The notes below the pieces were generated by a model. It saw only the letters and a list, made by a program, of their open reading frames with translations. It was not told the DNA's origin and did not search any database. From positions 1,736,001-1,800,000 of the forward strand of contig NZ_CP086068.1 in assembly GCF_020783335.1 (NCBI RefSeq): 64,000 nucleotides of DNA, in the 5' to 3' direction. Source of the DNA: Mucilaginibacter daejeonensis (GTDB taxonomy: Bacteria; Bacteroidota; Bacteroidia; Sphingobacteriales; Sphingobacteriaceae). Shown here one piece after another: positions 46,653-54,802 of this stretch (the first letter of the stretch is position 1; every line of letters starts with the position of its first letter). A program made the translations under genes and the position numbers.

Positions 46653-48746
46653 ATGAACAGGATCATTTTTATGCTGACATCTCTTGCGCTGTTCGTTTGT
46701 TCAAGCTGCGATAGGGTAGAACCATATAAAGATACCGTCGACTGGTCGAACCCCGGCGGCGACGCAGGACAGACCAAGTACTCGGCTTTAACACAGGTCA
46801 ATACCAACAATGTAAAGAAGCTTAAAGTTGCCTGGACCTTCCGTTCGGGAAACATGGATGGTAACGTTCAGTGCAACCCGCTCATTATTAAAGGCATCAT
46901 GTTCGTGACCACACCGTCGCAAACCTTGATCGCCGTTGACGGTACTAATGGAAAGATGCTTTGGCGTTTCAAACCCTCGCGCGACGGCGAAAAGCTCGGC
47001 GGTATCAACCGAGGTGTGGTCAGTTGGGGATCTGGCGAGGACGCCTATCTTTTTTATACAGCAGGTAATTACTTGTATAAAGTGGGCATGTACAATGGCT
47101 ATGCCGACGAAAGTTTTGGCGACAAAGGTCGCGTTGATCTTAATGCTGGACAGGTAAGGTCACCTGATAAGATGGCCATTACCTCACCGGGGGCACCAGC
47201 GGTATTCAAAGATCTGGTCATCTTAGGTGCATTAAGCTGGAGCGCGCCAAGCAACGTAAGTGCTTTTGACGCCCGTACAGGTAAGCGTGTTTGGAAATTC
47301 AACACCATACCGCAACCCGGCGAATATGGTCATGATTCCTGGGGCGACAAGAACTTCTGGAAAGATGGAGCCGGCATCAACGTTTGGGGAGGTATTACGG
47401 TGGACAAGGAAAGCGGGATGGTGTTCTTCCCAACAGGGCAACCCAAAGATGACTTCTACCGTGCCGAAAACCGTGGTCAACAGCTTTACGGTAATAGTAT
47501 AGTAGCCCTGAACGCTAACACCGGTACACGGATCTGGCACTACCAGGCCATACATCATGATCTGTGGGACCTGGATCTGCCATGCGCTCCTGTACTGGTC
47601 GACCTCAATTCTAACGGTAAAAAAGTAAAAGGGGTGATGCAGTTGACCAAGACAGGCAATGTCCTGCTGTTCGAGCGCAGCACCGGTAGGCTACTATCAA
47701 AGGTGGTCGAAACACCTGTGCCGGCATCGACCCTACCGGGCGAGTATGCTTACCCGACTCAGCCCAAGGTGATCTGGCCGAAACCTTTCGCCAAGCAGGT
47801 GGTCACAGCCAATGATGTAACCTTTCGTACACCTGAAGCCCGCCAGGCAGCGTTGAGAACGATCGCTGAAACGGAGCAAGGCTGGTTCCTGCCGCCTTCT
47901 AAAAAAGGTATTCTCTATTATGGCATACATGGAGGTGCCGAATGGGGCGGAGGGTCTTATGATCCGCGGGAGAATGTGCTTTACGTAAATGCCAATCAGC
48001 TGGCGTGGCTGATCAAAATGAAAGACATCAATGAGTCTGACGACCCTAATAGCGAGCCCATGAGCGCAGGCAACGCCGTATTCCTCAAAATGGGTTGCCC
48101 AAGTTGTCATGGTGCCGACCGCAAGGGACAAGGGTCTATACCCGCGCTGACCGAATTAGATAAAAAATACAAGGAAGAGGACATCGTCAATATCCTGAAG
48201 AACGGGCGTAAGGCGATGCCAGCTTTCCCACAAATAGAGGAAAAGGACCGTAAGGATCTGGTGGACCTTTTACTGAACAAAAAGAATGTACAAGCGCCAA
48301 GGTCGGTATCCGGCAAGCATGAATACCGGTCGTTAGGTTACAATAAGTTTCTCGATGCTGACGGCTACCCGGCCACGGCACCACCGTGGGGAACCTTGAA
48401 CGCTGTAGACCTGACCACTGGCAAGATCAAATGGAAAGTGCCATTAGGCGAGTACCCCGAACTGACCAAAAAAGGAATGCCCATCACAGGCACCGAGAAT
48501 TTTGGCGGAAGCCTGGTGACCAAAGGTGGACTGGTGTTCATTGCTGCCACACGCGATGAGAAATTTCGGGCTTTTGATAAGCACACGGGTAAGATCTTAT
48601 GGGAAACAAAGCTTCCCTATGGAGGGTACGCTTCGCCAAGTACCTACGCTATCAACGGGAAACAGTACATCGTGATACCGGCCACAGGTGGTGGTAAACT
48701 TGGCGGCAAAACGGGCGATACCTACGTTGCATACGCACTACCTTAA
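46653..48746 (+). CDS. PQQ-dependent dehydrogenase with internal cytochrome c domain, lipoprotein
   Basis: Quinoprotein that oxidises an alcohol or sugar in the periplasm and passes electrons to haem. Lipobox-like CSSC at about residue 19; the beta-propeller begins DWSNPGGDAGQTKYSALTQVN and contains tryptophan-docking repeats (GKRVWKFNT, TRIWHYQAIHHDLWD, GKILWETKLPYGG). A cytochrome c domain is inserted at about 470-550 with the haem motif CPSCH (Cys482, Cys485, His486) and a probable Met ligand in KAMPAFP. The closest relatives are membrane-type glucose or sugar quinoprotein dehydrogenases. In an anaerobe-style PUL this would be odd; in an aerobic soil Bacteroidota it suggests direct oxidation of released sugar. 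Confidence 0.88.
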   Translation: MNRIIFMLTSLALFVCSSCDRVEPYKDTVDWSNPGGDAGQTKYSALTQVNTNNVKKLKVAWTFRSGNMDGNVQCNPLIIKGIMFVTTPSQTLIAVDGTNGKMLWRFKPSRDGEKLGGINRGVVSWGSGEDAYLFYTAGNYLYKVGMYNGYADESFGDKGRVDLNAGQVRSPDKMAITSPGAPAVFKDLVILGALSWSAPSNVSAFDARTGKRVWKFNTIPQPGEYGHDSWGDKNFWKDGAGINVWGGITVDKESGMVFFPTGQPKDDFYRAENRGQQLYGNSIVALNANTGTRIWHYQAIHHDLWDLDLPCAPVLVDLNSNGKKVKGVMQLTKTGNVLLFERSTGRLLSKVVETPVPASTLPGEYAYPTQPKVIWPKPFAKQVVTANDVTFRTPEARQAALRTIAETEQGWFLPPSKKGILYYGIHGGAEWGGGSYDPRENVLYVNANQLAWLIKMKDINESDDPNSEPMSAGNAVFLKMGCPSCHGADRKGQGSIPALTELDKKYKEEDIVNILKNGRKAMPAFPQIEEKDRKDLVDLLLNKKNVQAPRSVSGKHEYRSLGYNKFLDADGYPATAPPWGTLNAVDLTTGKIKWKVPLGEYPELTKKGMPITGTENFGGSLVTKGGLVFIAATRDEKFRAFDKHTGKILWETKLPYGGYASPSTYAINGKQYIVIPATGGGKLGGKTGDTYVAYALP

Positions 48747-48758
48747 CATAACAGACCC

Positions 48759-49667
48759 ATGAAAAAGCTTATTTATGCAATAATTTCTGCCGGCTTGATA
48801 TTGTCATTGGCCGCCTTCACGATGGTGAAGCACTACAAGGGTGTCTTTGCTAAAAGCAATTTGGTGGCATGGTGTATAGTGCCATATGACGTGAAAGAGC
48901 GCAATGCCGAACAACGTGCGCAGATGCTCAATAAGCTGGGAATAACCAAACTTGCTTATGATTGGCGCGATAAGCATATTCCATACTTTGACGAGGAACT
49001 GAAAGCGCTGAAGAAGCACAATATCAAGTTGCAGGCGTTCTGGTACATGTCGGGTCCTGATCCTCAGCACGACGCTAACTTAAATACCATATTAAACGTG
49101 TTGAAGCAGAACAATGTTAAAACACAACTATGGCTCATGATGATCGGTGTGGATATGACCAACATGACTCAACAGCAAAAGATAGATACCCTTTCAAAGC
49201 CCGTGAAATATATCGCTGAGCAAGCTGCTAAAATAGGCTGTACCGTAGGCTTATATAACCATGGAGGCTGGTATGGTGAGCCCGAGAATCAACTGGCGAT
49301 CGTCAAAAACTTGAAAATGCCGAATATTGGCATGGTCTACAATTTTCACCACGCCGAAGAACAGGTAAAGCGTTTCCCTAAGTTCTATCCGCAGATGTTG
49401 CCCTACTTGTATACGGTCAATATCTCAGGACTGAAAGGGAGCGACCCGGCTAAAGTGGTGCCGATAGGAGAAGGAGATTCCGAATACCAAATGGTGAGGC
49501 AGATCCTGAAAAGCTCTTACAAAGGCCCTATTGGCATTATCAACGAAGAGACGCACCCCGACGCAGAGCAAGGCCTGCTGATCAACATGCACGGCCTTGA
49601 AAAGGTGTTGACCACGATCGGTGATACTCAAGACCTCCGAACCTATCAAAGTTCCGGATCAAAATAG
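48759..49667 (+). CDS. Sugar phosphate isomerase/epimerase-like TIM-barrel protein, secreted
   Basis: Xylose-isomerase-like AP-endonuclease-2 fold. An N-terminal hydrophobic segment (about 4-22) with basic start suggests export, so the substrate may be a free sugar derivative in the periplasm. Barrel motifs include IVPYDVKER, KLQAFWYMSGPDP, CTVGLYNHGGWYGEPENQL (about 163-181), NIGMVYNFHHAEEQ and GIINEETHPDAEQG, where His and Glu residues are placed to bind a metal. It follows the quinoprotein dehydrogenase by 12 nt and ends with a terminator, so the pair may oxidise and then rearrange the same sugar. Confidence 0.85.
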   Translation: MKKLIYAIISAGLILSLAAFTMVKHYKGVFAKSNLVAWCIVPYDVKERNAEQRAQMLNKLGITKLAYDWRDKHIPYFDEELKALKKHNIKLQAFWYMSGPDPQHDANLNTILNVLKQNNVKTQLWLMMIGVDMTNMTQQQKIDTLSKPVKYIAEQAAKIGCTVGLYNHGGWYGEPENQLAIVKNLKMPNIGMVYNFHHAEEQVKRFPKFYPQMLPYLYTVNISGLKGSDPAKVVPIGEGDSEYQMVRQILKSSYKGPIGIINEETHPDAEQGLLINMHGLEKVLTTIGDTQDLRTYQSSGSK

Positions 49668-49720
49668 ATCTGAACGAAACCTTACCTAAACCGATACACA
49701 GGTCTGTACTTAGTTTATCG

Positions 49721-49753
49721 TGGCGGTTGCTTCCTGCAACCGCTATTTTTTTG
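49721..49753 (+). terminator. Intrinsic terminator of the symporter-GH130-dehydrogenase operon
   Basis: GCGGTTGC (49723-49730) pairs with GCAACCGC (49736-49743), loop TTCCT, followed by TATTTTTTT on the plus strand. The stem reaches into the stop codon of the convergent gene. Confidence 0.88.
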
Positions 49754-51164
49754 ACCGTGACCTTTCCTCCAACAGCAATACCCAGTCGTTATGTGAACCT
49801 GACGTAGGCGGCGTAAAAGCCCGTTGATGGACAGCGTTATAACTGCCGATGTATCGCCTTTGACCTGTCCGTGGATCGAACCACCAAGCTTTTAGCGGTC
49901 CTTTCATTGTGGAAAGATCGGTCACTACATCTTGGCCGATCGCCAGGTAGATGATCGCTGTTGTTCGTTGACGGTTAATGGCTGCGGCGATATAAGTGCT
50001 GTCATGCTGAGCATTATTTTTGACCAATATGCTGTCAGGTATCAGCTGATGGAAACGTTCGTTGAACAGGGCTTTCAGGAACTTGATCTGTTCGGCGCCT
50101 TTGCTGTGCAAGGCTTCTTTCCAGTCACTGGTGCAGGGTATCACATAGCTGCCGCCTTTTTTGAACATCTGCCATACCGAATTGTGACCATAGGTATGTC
50201 CACAAGCGCCGGATAACAAATTCCAATAAGCATGTACCCGCACGTCATGATCATCAAAATAGCCCTTCTTGAAATGAGCTAGATCGACCAGTAAGCTGTC
50301 TCTATTCAAGATCGAAGGAGGCACGGTAGGTTGGCGGTCTAACGTCATGTAGGTCCAAAACTCTAAGGGTATGTCTTCGTAGGCCGGTTCGGCATCTAAG
50401 AAAGGCTTGGTGGGTGATTGGTGATAGTCAGTGTGGGCGAATTTATAAACGGGCATATAACGGTGAGCATGGCCGCTTTGGTAAGTGTTGAGGTCGATCC
50501 ATTGGTCATTTTGAAACCACCGCGACGATGAACTTTCGCCAGCAGGATGATAAGTGATGAGTTGCTTACTCCCATTACCTTTTAGGCCGGTGGCCATCGC
50601 TTTCCAAATATTAAAAGCTTCGGAGCTGGCAACGTCGCGGTCGCCGCCCAGCATCCATATGATAGGTCTACCAGCGAATCGTTTCCCGAGATATTTTCCG
50701 TAGCTCAGTGCTTTTTGCTGGTCGATTATGACCGGGTCTTTTCCGGGGCGGTTAGATGGCACCTTGTCGGCCCATGTCGGGAGCACGGCCATATACAACC
50801 CCAGCGATGCTGCCTTTTTGATCACATGGTCAATGTGGTCAAAGAACGCCTCATTAGGTCGCGTGATTTCATTATTTAAAAAGGGTAATTGACCGTATGC
50901 GTCGGGCTTACTCAAACCACTATCTTCGGAAATAATGACGGCTTGTATCACGGTAAATCCCTGCCTGGCCCTTGTTTCCAGGTAATGGTCAGCTTCCTGA
51001 TCATCAAGTTTATGAAAAAGTTCCCAGGCGGTGTCACCGAGCCATAGGAATGGCTTGCCGCGTTCATCGATCAGGTAGCGCTTGTTGGCCGACACCTTCA
51101 GCGTTTGACACTCTGCTGCCAAAACGGTACATATAAGCAAAACAGTAAACAGGAAACTTCGCAT
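49743..51164 (-). CDS. GH140-like (DUF4038, apiosidase-type) glycoside hydrolase
   Basis: Secreted TIM-barrel hydrolase of the DUF4038 group with a C-terminal domain often called collagen-binding. GH140 members release apiose from rhamnogalacturonan II, but many relatives are untested. The frame opens at 51209; ATG at 51164 gives a proper signal (MRSFLFTVLLICTVLAAEC). Typical stretches are LWLGDTAWELFHKLD near residue 44-58, GFTVIQAVIISEDSG, IIWMLGGDRD, and the C-terminal GPLKAWWFDPRTGQRRYIG. It is divergent from the GH5 gene at 51331, and the shared region holds a copy of the conserved 16-nt element. Confidence 0.82.
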   Translation of the reverse strand: MRSFLFTVLLICTVLAAECQTLKVSANKRYLIDERGKPFLWLGDTAWELFHKLDDQEADHYLETRARQGFTVIQAVIISEDSGLSKPDAYGQLPFLNNEITRPNEAFFDHIDHVIKKAASLGLYMAVLPTWADKVPSNRPGKDPVIIDQQKALSYGKYLGKRFAGRPIIWMLGGDRDVASSEAFNIWKAMATGLKGNGSKQLITYHPAGESSSSRWFQNDQWIDLNTYQSGHAHRYMPVYKFAHTDYHQSPTKPFLDAEPAYEDIPLEFWTYMTLDRQPTVPPSILNRDSLLVDLAHFKKGYFDDHDVRVHAYWNLLSGACGHTYGHNSVWQMFKKGGSYVIPCTSDWKEALHSKGAEQIKFLKALFNERFHQLIPDSILVKNNAQHDSTYIAAAINRQRTTAIIYLAIGQDVVTDLSTMKGPLKAWWFDPRTGQRRYIGSYNAVHQRAFTPPTSGSHNDWVLLLEERSRSKK

Positions 51165-51241
51165 AAGAGGTAAAAATGGTCGTGCTAAAATATCCATCAT
51201 TTTCAACAAAAGCCCAATTGATACGATCAGCGGAATATTCC

Positions 51242-51257
51242 GGATAAAATAGTATTA
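51242..51257 (+). repeat. Conserved element copy D: GGATAAAATAGTATTA
   Basis: Matches the consensus GGMTAAAAWAGTATYA shared with copies A, B and C. It lies 21 nt upstream of the -7 element of the GH5 gene, where an activator would bind, and between that gene and the divergent GH140-like gene. Confidence 0.6.
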
Positions 51258-51278
51258 TAAGCTGGTGGTGTGTAGACG

Positions 51279-51286
51279 TACTTTTG
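51279..51286 (+). promoter_or_regulatory. Bacteroidota-type -7 element for the second GH5
   Basis: TACTTTTG matches TAnnTTTG. Transcription would begin near 51292, downstream of the first in-frame ATG (51265), which supports the start codon at 51331. Confidence 0.55.
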
Positions 51287-51330
51287 ATGACAATTTATGC
51301 GATGACCTAAACATCGCACACCTGATCATT

Positions 51331-52362
51331 ATGAGAAGATATATTTATACTGCACTCCTGGCATGCATTGGCCTGACGAGCGTGAACGCTCAGTCGTTGA
51401 CAAAACTCAAAGCTGGTCCGGCGCCATTTGGCCTTAACCTGGCAGGCGCCGATTTTGGCCAGATACCCGGCACCTATGAAAAAGATTATGACTACCCGAC
51501 CGCTTCGGACATTGACTATTTAAAAAGTAAAGGCTTTAGGTTGATCAGGCTGCCATTTTTATGGGAACGCTTACAACCACGATTGGGAGGACCTTTAGAT
51601 ACCTTTCAGGTCAATAAGCTGGTGGCTGTGGTGGACGCGGCTGAAAAAAGGAACATGCTCGTGGTGCCCGATATGCATAACTATTGCCGCCGAATGATCA
51701 ATGGCGAACTTACACTGATCAATACAAAAGGTGTGACCATAGGTATGGTGGCTGATGCCTGGAAAAAGCTCGCCATGATCTTGAAAGACAAAAAAAATAT
51801 TTGGGGCTACGGCATGATGAATGAGCCGCATGATATGCCTGACACCACCGCTTGGTTCAACATAGCCCAGGCGATCATTGACCAGATCAGGACCGTTGAC
51901 AAAAAGAACGCGATCGTGGTGGGTGGCGATGACTGGAGCTCAGCAGCTAAGTGGATGGGCAGCAGTGATCACCTCAAGAACCTAAAAGATCCTGCCAATA
52001 ATCTTATCTTTGAAGCACACCTGTATTTTGACAACGACGGTTCTGGTACCTACAAGTATACCTATGAAAATGAAAAAGGTACCCCTGAGACCGGCGTTCA
52101 ACGCGCTGAACCATTTGTACAGTGGTTAAAGCAAAATAAACTAAGAGGCTTTATAGGCGAGTATGGAATACCGGATGACGATGAACGCTGGCTTTTAACG
52201 ATGGATAACTTTTTAAAATATCTTCAAGCCAATGGCGTCAATGGTACTTACTGGGCGGCAGGACACCGTTGGGGCGATTATAAGTTAGCTGTGCAACCAG
52301 TGAACGGGGCCGAACGACCGCAGATGAAGGTGCTGTCAAAGTATCTGTTCGTGAAGAAGTAA
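51331..52362 (+). CDS. Glycoside hydrolase family 5 (endoglucanase/mannanase-like)
   Basis: Secreted retaining endo-beta-1,4-glycanase. ATG at 51331 gives the signal peptide MRRYIYTALLACIGLTSVNAQ; the longer frame from 51265 starts before the predicted transcript. The barrel covers about 35-335 with FGLNLAGADFGQIPG at its start, IRLPFLWERLQP, acid/base Glu165 in MMNEPHDMP and nucleophile Glu277 in FIGEYGIP. This layout resembles classic GH5 endoglucanases rather than the first GH5 in this window, so the two may divide work on glucan- and mannan-type links. It is a single-gene unit with its own promoter and terminator. Confidence 0.92.
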   Translation: MRRYIYTALLACIGLTSVNAQSLTKLKAGPAPFGLNLAGADFGQIPGTYEKDYDYPTASDIDYLKSKGFRLIRLPFLWERLQPRLGGPLDTFQVNKLVAVVDAAEKRNMLVVPDMHNYCRRMINGELTLINTKGVTIGMVADAWKKLAMILKDKKNIWGYGMMNEPHDMPDTTAWFNIAQAIIDQIRTVDKKNAIVVGGDDWSSAAKWMGSSDHLKNLKDPANNLIFEAHLYFDNDGSGTYKYTYENEKGTPETGVQRAEPFVQWLKQNKLRGFIGEYGIPDDDERWLLTMDNFLKYLQANGVNGTYWAAGHRWGDYKLAVQPVNGAERPQMKVLSKYLFVKK

Positions 52363-52386
52363 TAACTAACGCTACATGTCAATATT

Positions 52387-52422
52387 AGGCCATATCATCC
52401 GCATCGATGACATGGCCTTTTT
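52387..52422 (+). terminator. Intrinsic terminator after the second GH5
   Basis: AGGCCAT (52387-52393) pairs with ATGGCCT (52412-52418), the inner bases partly continue the stem, and a T-run covers 52418-52422. Confidence 0.8.
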
Positions 52423-52424
52423 AA

Positions 52425-53552
52425 TTATGGAGCTTTCTGCGCAAGCGATCTCAGCAATTCCGGGTAAAGATCATCTATCTTTTTAGCGGGAGCGTACGCT
52501 CTTACTTTCTCTAACGTCGATGTGAACAATTCCATCCTGGTGAAACCTCTTGCGCCCATCACGCTGATGACCTCTTGCCTCGTTTGATCATAAAGCGACC
52601 GGTCATAATGATCACGGCAGTAAAGCAGGAAAACGCCAAAGGTCATATACTCATTAAATACTTTCATTGGGGTTGGATAGGCATATATCCCATCTGCTTT
52701 TTCGTTCACCCAGTCGGCTCTCTTCTTAAACACACTGTCAATTACCTTTTCATTGGCATATGACGGCGGACCCACGTAGTTGTGGTCTATCTCGGTGAAC
52801 ATTACACGGGTATTAAATATTTCATCCTGGATCTTTGAGCGTTTGGCGTCGTGCTCAAGAGGTGGCAGCACCATCAGGATCTGCGTGAAGCCTTTATCCC
52901 TGAACACTGTGGTATAATTCATCCCGTTAATGAGCGGCGAACACAAGATCAGGTAATTATTGATCTTGGTCTTAAAGTTCGTCTCAAGCCACTTCCACTG
53001 CTTAGCCAGGCTGGCTTCTGATTCATATTCGTTGATCAGCTTGGTATAATAAGCCCGGTGCTGAGCATAAAACTTTTGGAACTTTGATGTTTTAGCGAAT
53101 TCAGCGATCTGCGTTCTGTAAGTATCTAACGGGTTCACGTTGATCGTTTTATTGGCTACCTGTCTTGATGGAAACACGTAAACAGCGTTTCGCTTCAGGC
53201 TTGTTCCTGAAAGATCATAGGTCATCGCGTTGCCGGTGATGAATATGTAGTTGTACAACGAAGCGGTCAGGAGCGAGTCGAACGTTTTGATGATAGGTTC
53301 GTTGGCGAAGGGCTTGAAATGACGAAGCACGTCCTGATAATAAGGGGTGCTTTGATCCACCATATCATCGTTAGCCAGTCCCGTTGGTGTGATGGCCAAC
53401 ATGATGTGTAATAATTCTTTAAGTGGGGTGATCTCTACGCGCGCCTTCCCATTGTTGGCCTTTTGAAATGCAGTGTCAAAACTGACCTTTTCCTGCGCAG
53501 TTGCTCGTAATAAACCTGTTGTGAATAGAAGAAAAAATAAAAGTCGTTTCAA
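52425..53552 (-). CDS. Secreted protein of unknown function (possibly DUF4932-like)
   Basis: I do not firmly recognise this protein; the general look recalls the DUF4932 group of Bacteroidota. The longest frame starts at ATG 53636, but a TACCTTTG promoter element lies inside that stretch, and the hydrophobic signal (KRLLFFLLFTTGLLRATAQ) begins right after a TTG at 53552. TTG is therefore taken as the start, giving about 375 residues. The mature part is soluble-looking and rich in Tyr and Lys. A TEIDHNYVGPPSYANEKV stretch (about 254-271) carries Glu and His residues that could bind metal. It stands alone between the GH5 unit and the thiamine-related operon. Confidence 0.65.
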   Translation of the reverse strand: MKRLLFFLLFTTGLLRATAQEKVSFDTAFQKANNGKARVEITPLKELLHIMLAITPTGLANDDMVDQSTPYYQDVLRHFKPFANEPIIKTFDSLLTASLYNYIFITGNAMTYDLSGTSLKRNAVYVFPSRQVANKTINVNPLDTYRTQIAEFAKTSKFQKFYAQHRAYYTKLINEYESEASLAKQWKWLETNFKTKINNYLILCSPLINGMNYTTVFRDKGFTQILMVLPPLEHDAKRSKIQDEIFNTRVMFTEIDHNYVGPPSYANEKVIDSVFKKRADWVNEKADGIYAYPTPMKVFNEYMTFGVFLLYCRDHYDRSLYDQTRQEVISVMGARGFTRMELFTSTLEKVRAYAPAKKIDDLYPELLRSLAQKAP

Positions 53553-53598
53553 TTGCTGTGATGATTTGAGGGTTAAGTGAAAAGTAAATTTACGGCGG

Positions 53599-53606
53599 CA
53601 AAGGTA
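53599..53606 (-). promoter_or_regulatory. Bacteroidota-type -7 element
   Basis: Reads TACCTTTG on the minus strand, matching TAnnTTTG. The expected transcript begins near 53592, which excludes the ATG at 53636 as start of the downstream gene. Confidence 0.5.
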
Positions 53607-53783
53607 AAATTTTAACTGTAACGCGTGGCTTGTCAATAGCGATCATATTGTATGATGCTGTATAAGTGAGCGCAGAGGTAGCCGCAGGGCCGATCACAGC
53701 CGGTTGAATGATCATTTTGTTCTGAACATTACAGTTGTCCCTTGGCTGGTCTAAATATAACATTCGGTGATCCGAGAGGTGGA

Positions 53784-53822
53784 TAAAAGAAAAGTGCCTT
53801 ACATCATTGATGTAAGGCACTC
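53784..53822 (-). terminator. Intrinsic terminator of the TPP-riboswitch operon
   Basis: On the minus strand AGTGCCTTACATC and GATGTAAGGCACT form a perfect 13-bp stem with a 3-nt loop, followed by TTTCTTTT. It ends the operon about 80 nt after the Trm112-like gene. Confidence 0.9.
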
Positions 53823-53900
53823 CAACATTTGCCTGAATACCTGATGAGCTATCGCCGATCAGGAAAGGCGCTATGTATTAGTTCAAGTAGCAGTGGATCT

Positions 53901-54164
53901 TCATTGCCCAAGTGTTAATTTGCCTGGCTCGATCCCATATTCAAGTTTCCAGCGGTCGAGCACAGGTTGCTCAAGAGCTGTTTGACGGTACTCATCAGGT
54001 GCCATGATGGGTACACCATAAACGATCGGGTATATCCGCTGACACTTGGTGCAACTCAATAGGCCTTCCTGTATGTTCTGTTCAAGATCCTGTGCAAGTA
54101 TCTTCAAGTTAAGGTCGTGCTTGTCAAAAGGACAGCAGAGTTTAGCGATGGTCTGTAATTTCAT
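53901..54164 (-). CDS. Trm112-like small zinc protein
   Basis: 87-residue protein with the Trm112 layout: MKLQTIAKLCCPFDKHDL at the start supplies one Cys pair, SCTKCQRIYPIVYGVPIM (about 37-54) the second pair and the conserved hydrophobic strand. In eukaryotes and archaea Trm112 binds and activates SAM-dependent methyltransferases. Short bacterial relatives are common but poorly studied. A class I methyltransferase is the first gene of this operon, so a methyltransferase-activator pair is a reasonable inference. Its start overlaps the stop of the ThiE-like gene by 4 nt (ATGA). Last gene before the terminator. Confidence 0.82.
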   Translation of the reverse strand: MKLQTIAKLCCPFDKHDLNLKILAQDLEQNIQEGLLSCTKCQRIYPIVYGVPIMAPDEYRQTALEQPVLDRWKLEYGIEPGKLTLGQ

Positions 54165-54802
54165 TTTAAAGCGTTCTGGTAAAGTTTAACGGTCGTTCGC
54201 GGGTCGTTCGAGCTCATAATGCCTGATATGACGGCTACGCCATCGAACGGTGCGCGCTGCCGTAATGGTGGGATGTTCTCAGGTGTTATGCCTCCTGAAA
54301 CAAAAATGGGTAGCTCAGTAAGTTGACGGGCTTTTTGGACCACCTCTGGCATAACGATGGAGCAACTGCTTGCCGAGGATGATGGGAACATAGCGCAAAA
54401 GGAAACGTAGTCCAACCGTTGGTCGTGTGCCCAACGTATCACGTCCAGGTCGCCCGAACAGGTGATTCCGGCCGTGAATGGTCTGCTGATCTTACTCCGT
54501 ATCTCAGCAAAATCCGGCGGGATGCTGTCGAAGTGTACACCGTCCAACTCCGGAGAGCGTAGCATTAATTGCCAGTCATTATCGATAAGCAAAGGCGTGT
54601 GATGTATCCGACAAAGGCTACCCACACGAGCGATCAATTCAAACTTGTCGGTGTGTGCCGGCCAATTATTCCAGATTTGAACGGCCGCCAATCCCGCTTT
54701 AAGTGCTTCTGCCAATTTAGTAAGCAATTCGTCGGCTCGCATTGAGGGATCGATCACCAGGTAAACTCCACCATTGATCTTTTTCGATACGTTCATCTCC
54801 AT
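54161..54802 (-). CDS. Divergent thiamine-phosphate synthase-like (ThiE/TenI fold) protein
   Basis: TIM-barrel protein of 213 residues related to ThiE (joins thiazole phosphate and HMP diphosphate) and TenI (thiazole tautomerase). The fold markers are present: GVYLVIDPSM strand, GLAAVQIWNN, PLLIDNDW, GVHFDSIP, GITCSGDLDVIRWA, and LPIFVSGGITPENI. Several ThiE signature positions are changed, however: the VQLREK-type Lys strand reads VQIWNNW, HLGQ-D reads VHFDSIP, and the GPIFPT-type loop reads CAMFPSSSAS. It may not do standard ThiE chemistry. It overlaps both neighbours (10 nt and 4 nt), so translation is coupled. A TPP riboswitch controls the operon, which supports a thiamine-related role. 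Confidence 0.82.
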   Translation of the reverse strand: MEMNVSKKINGGVYLVIDPSMRADELLTKLAEALKAGLAAVQIWNNWPAHTDKFELIARVGSLCRIHHTPLLIDNDWQLMLRSPELDGVHFDSIPPDFAEIRSKISRPFTAGITCSGDLDVIRWAHDQRLDYVSFCAMFPSSSASSCSIVMPEVVQKARQLTELPIFVSGGITPENIPPLRQRAPFDGVAVISGIMSSNDPRTTVKLYQNALK

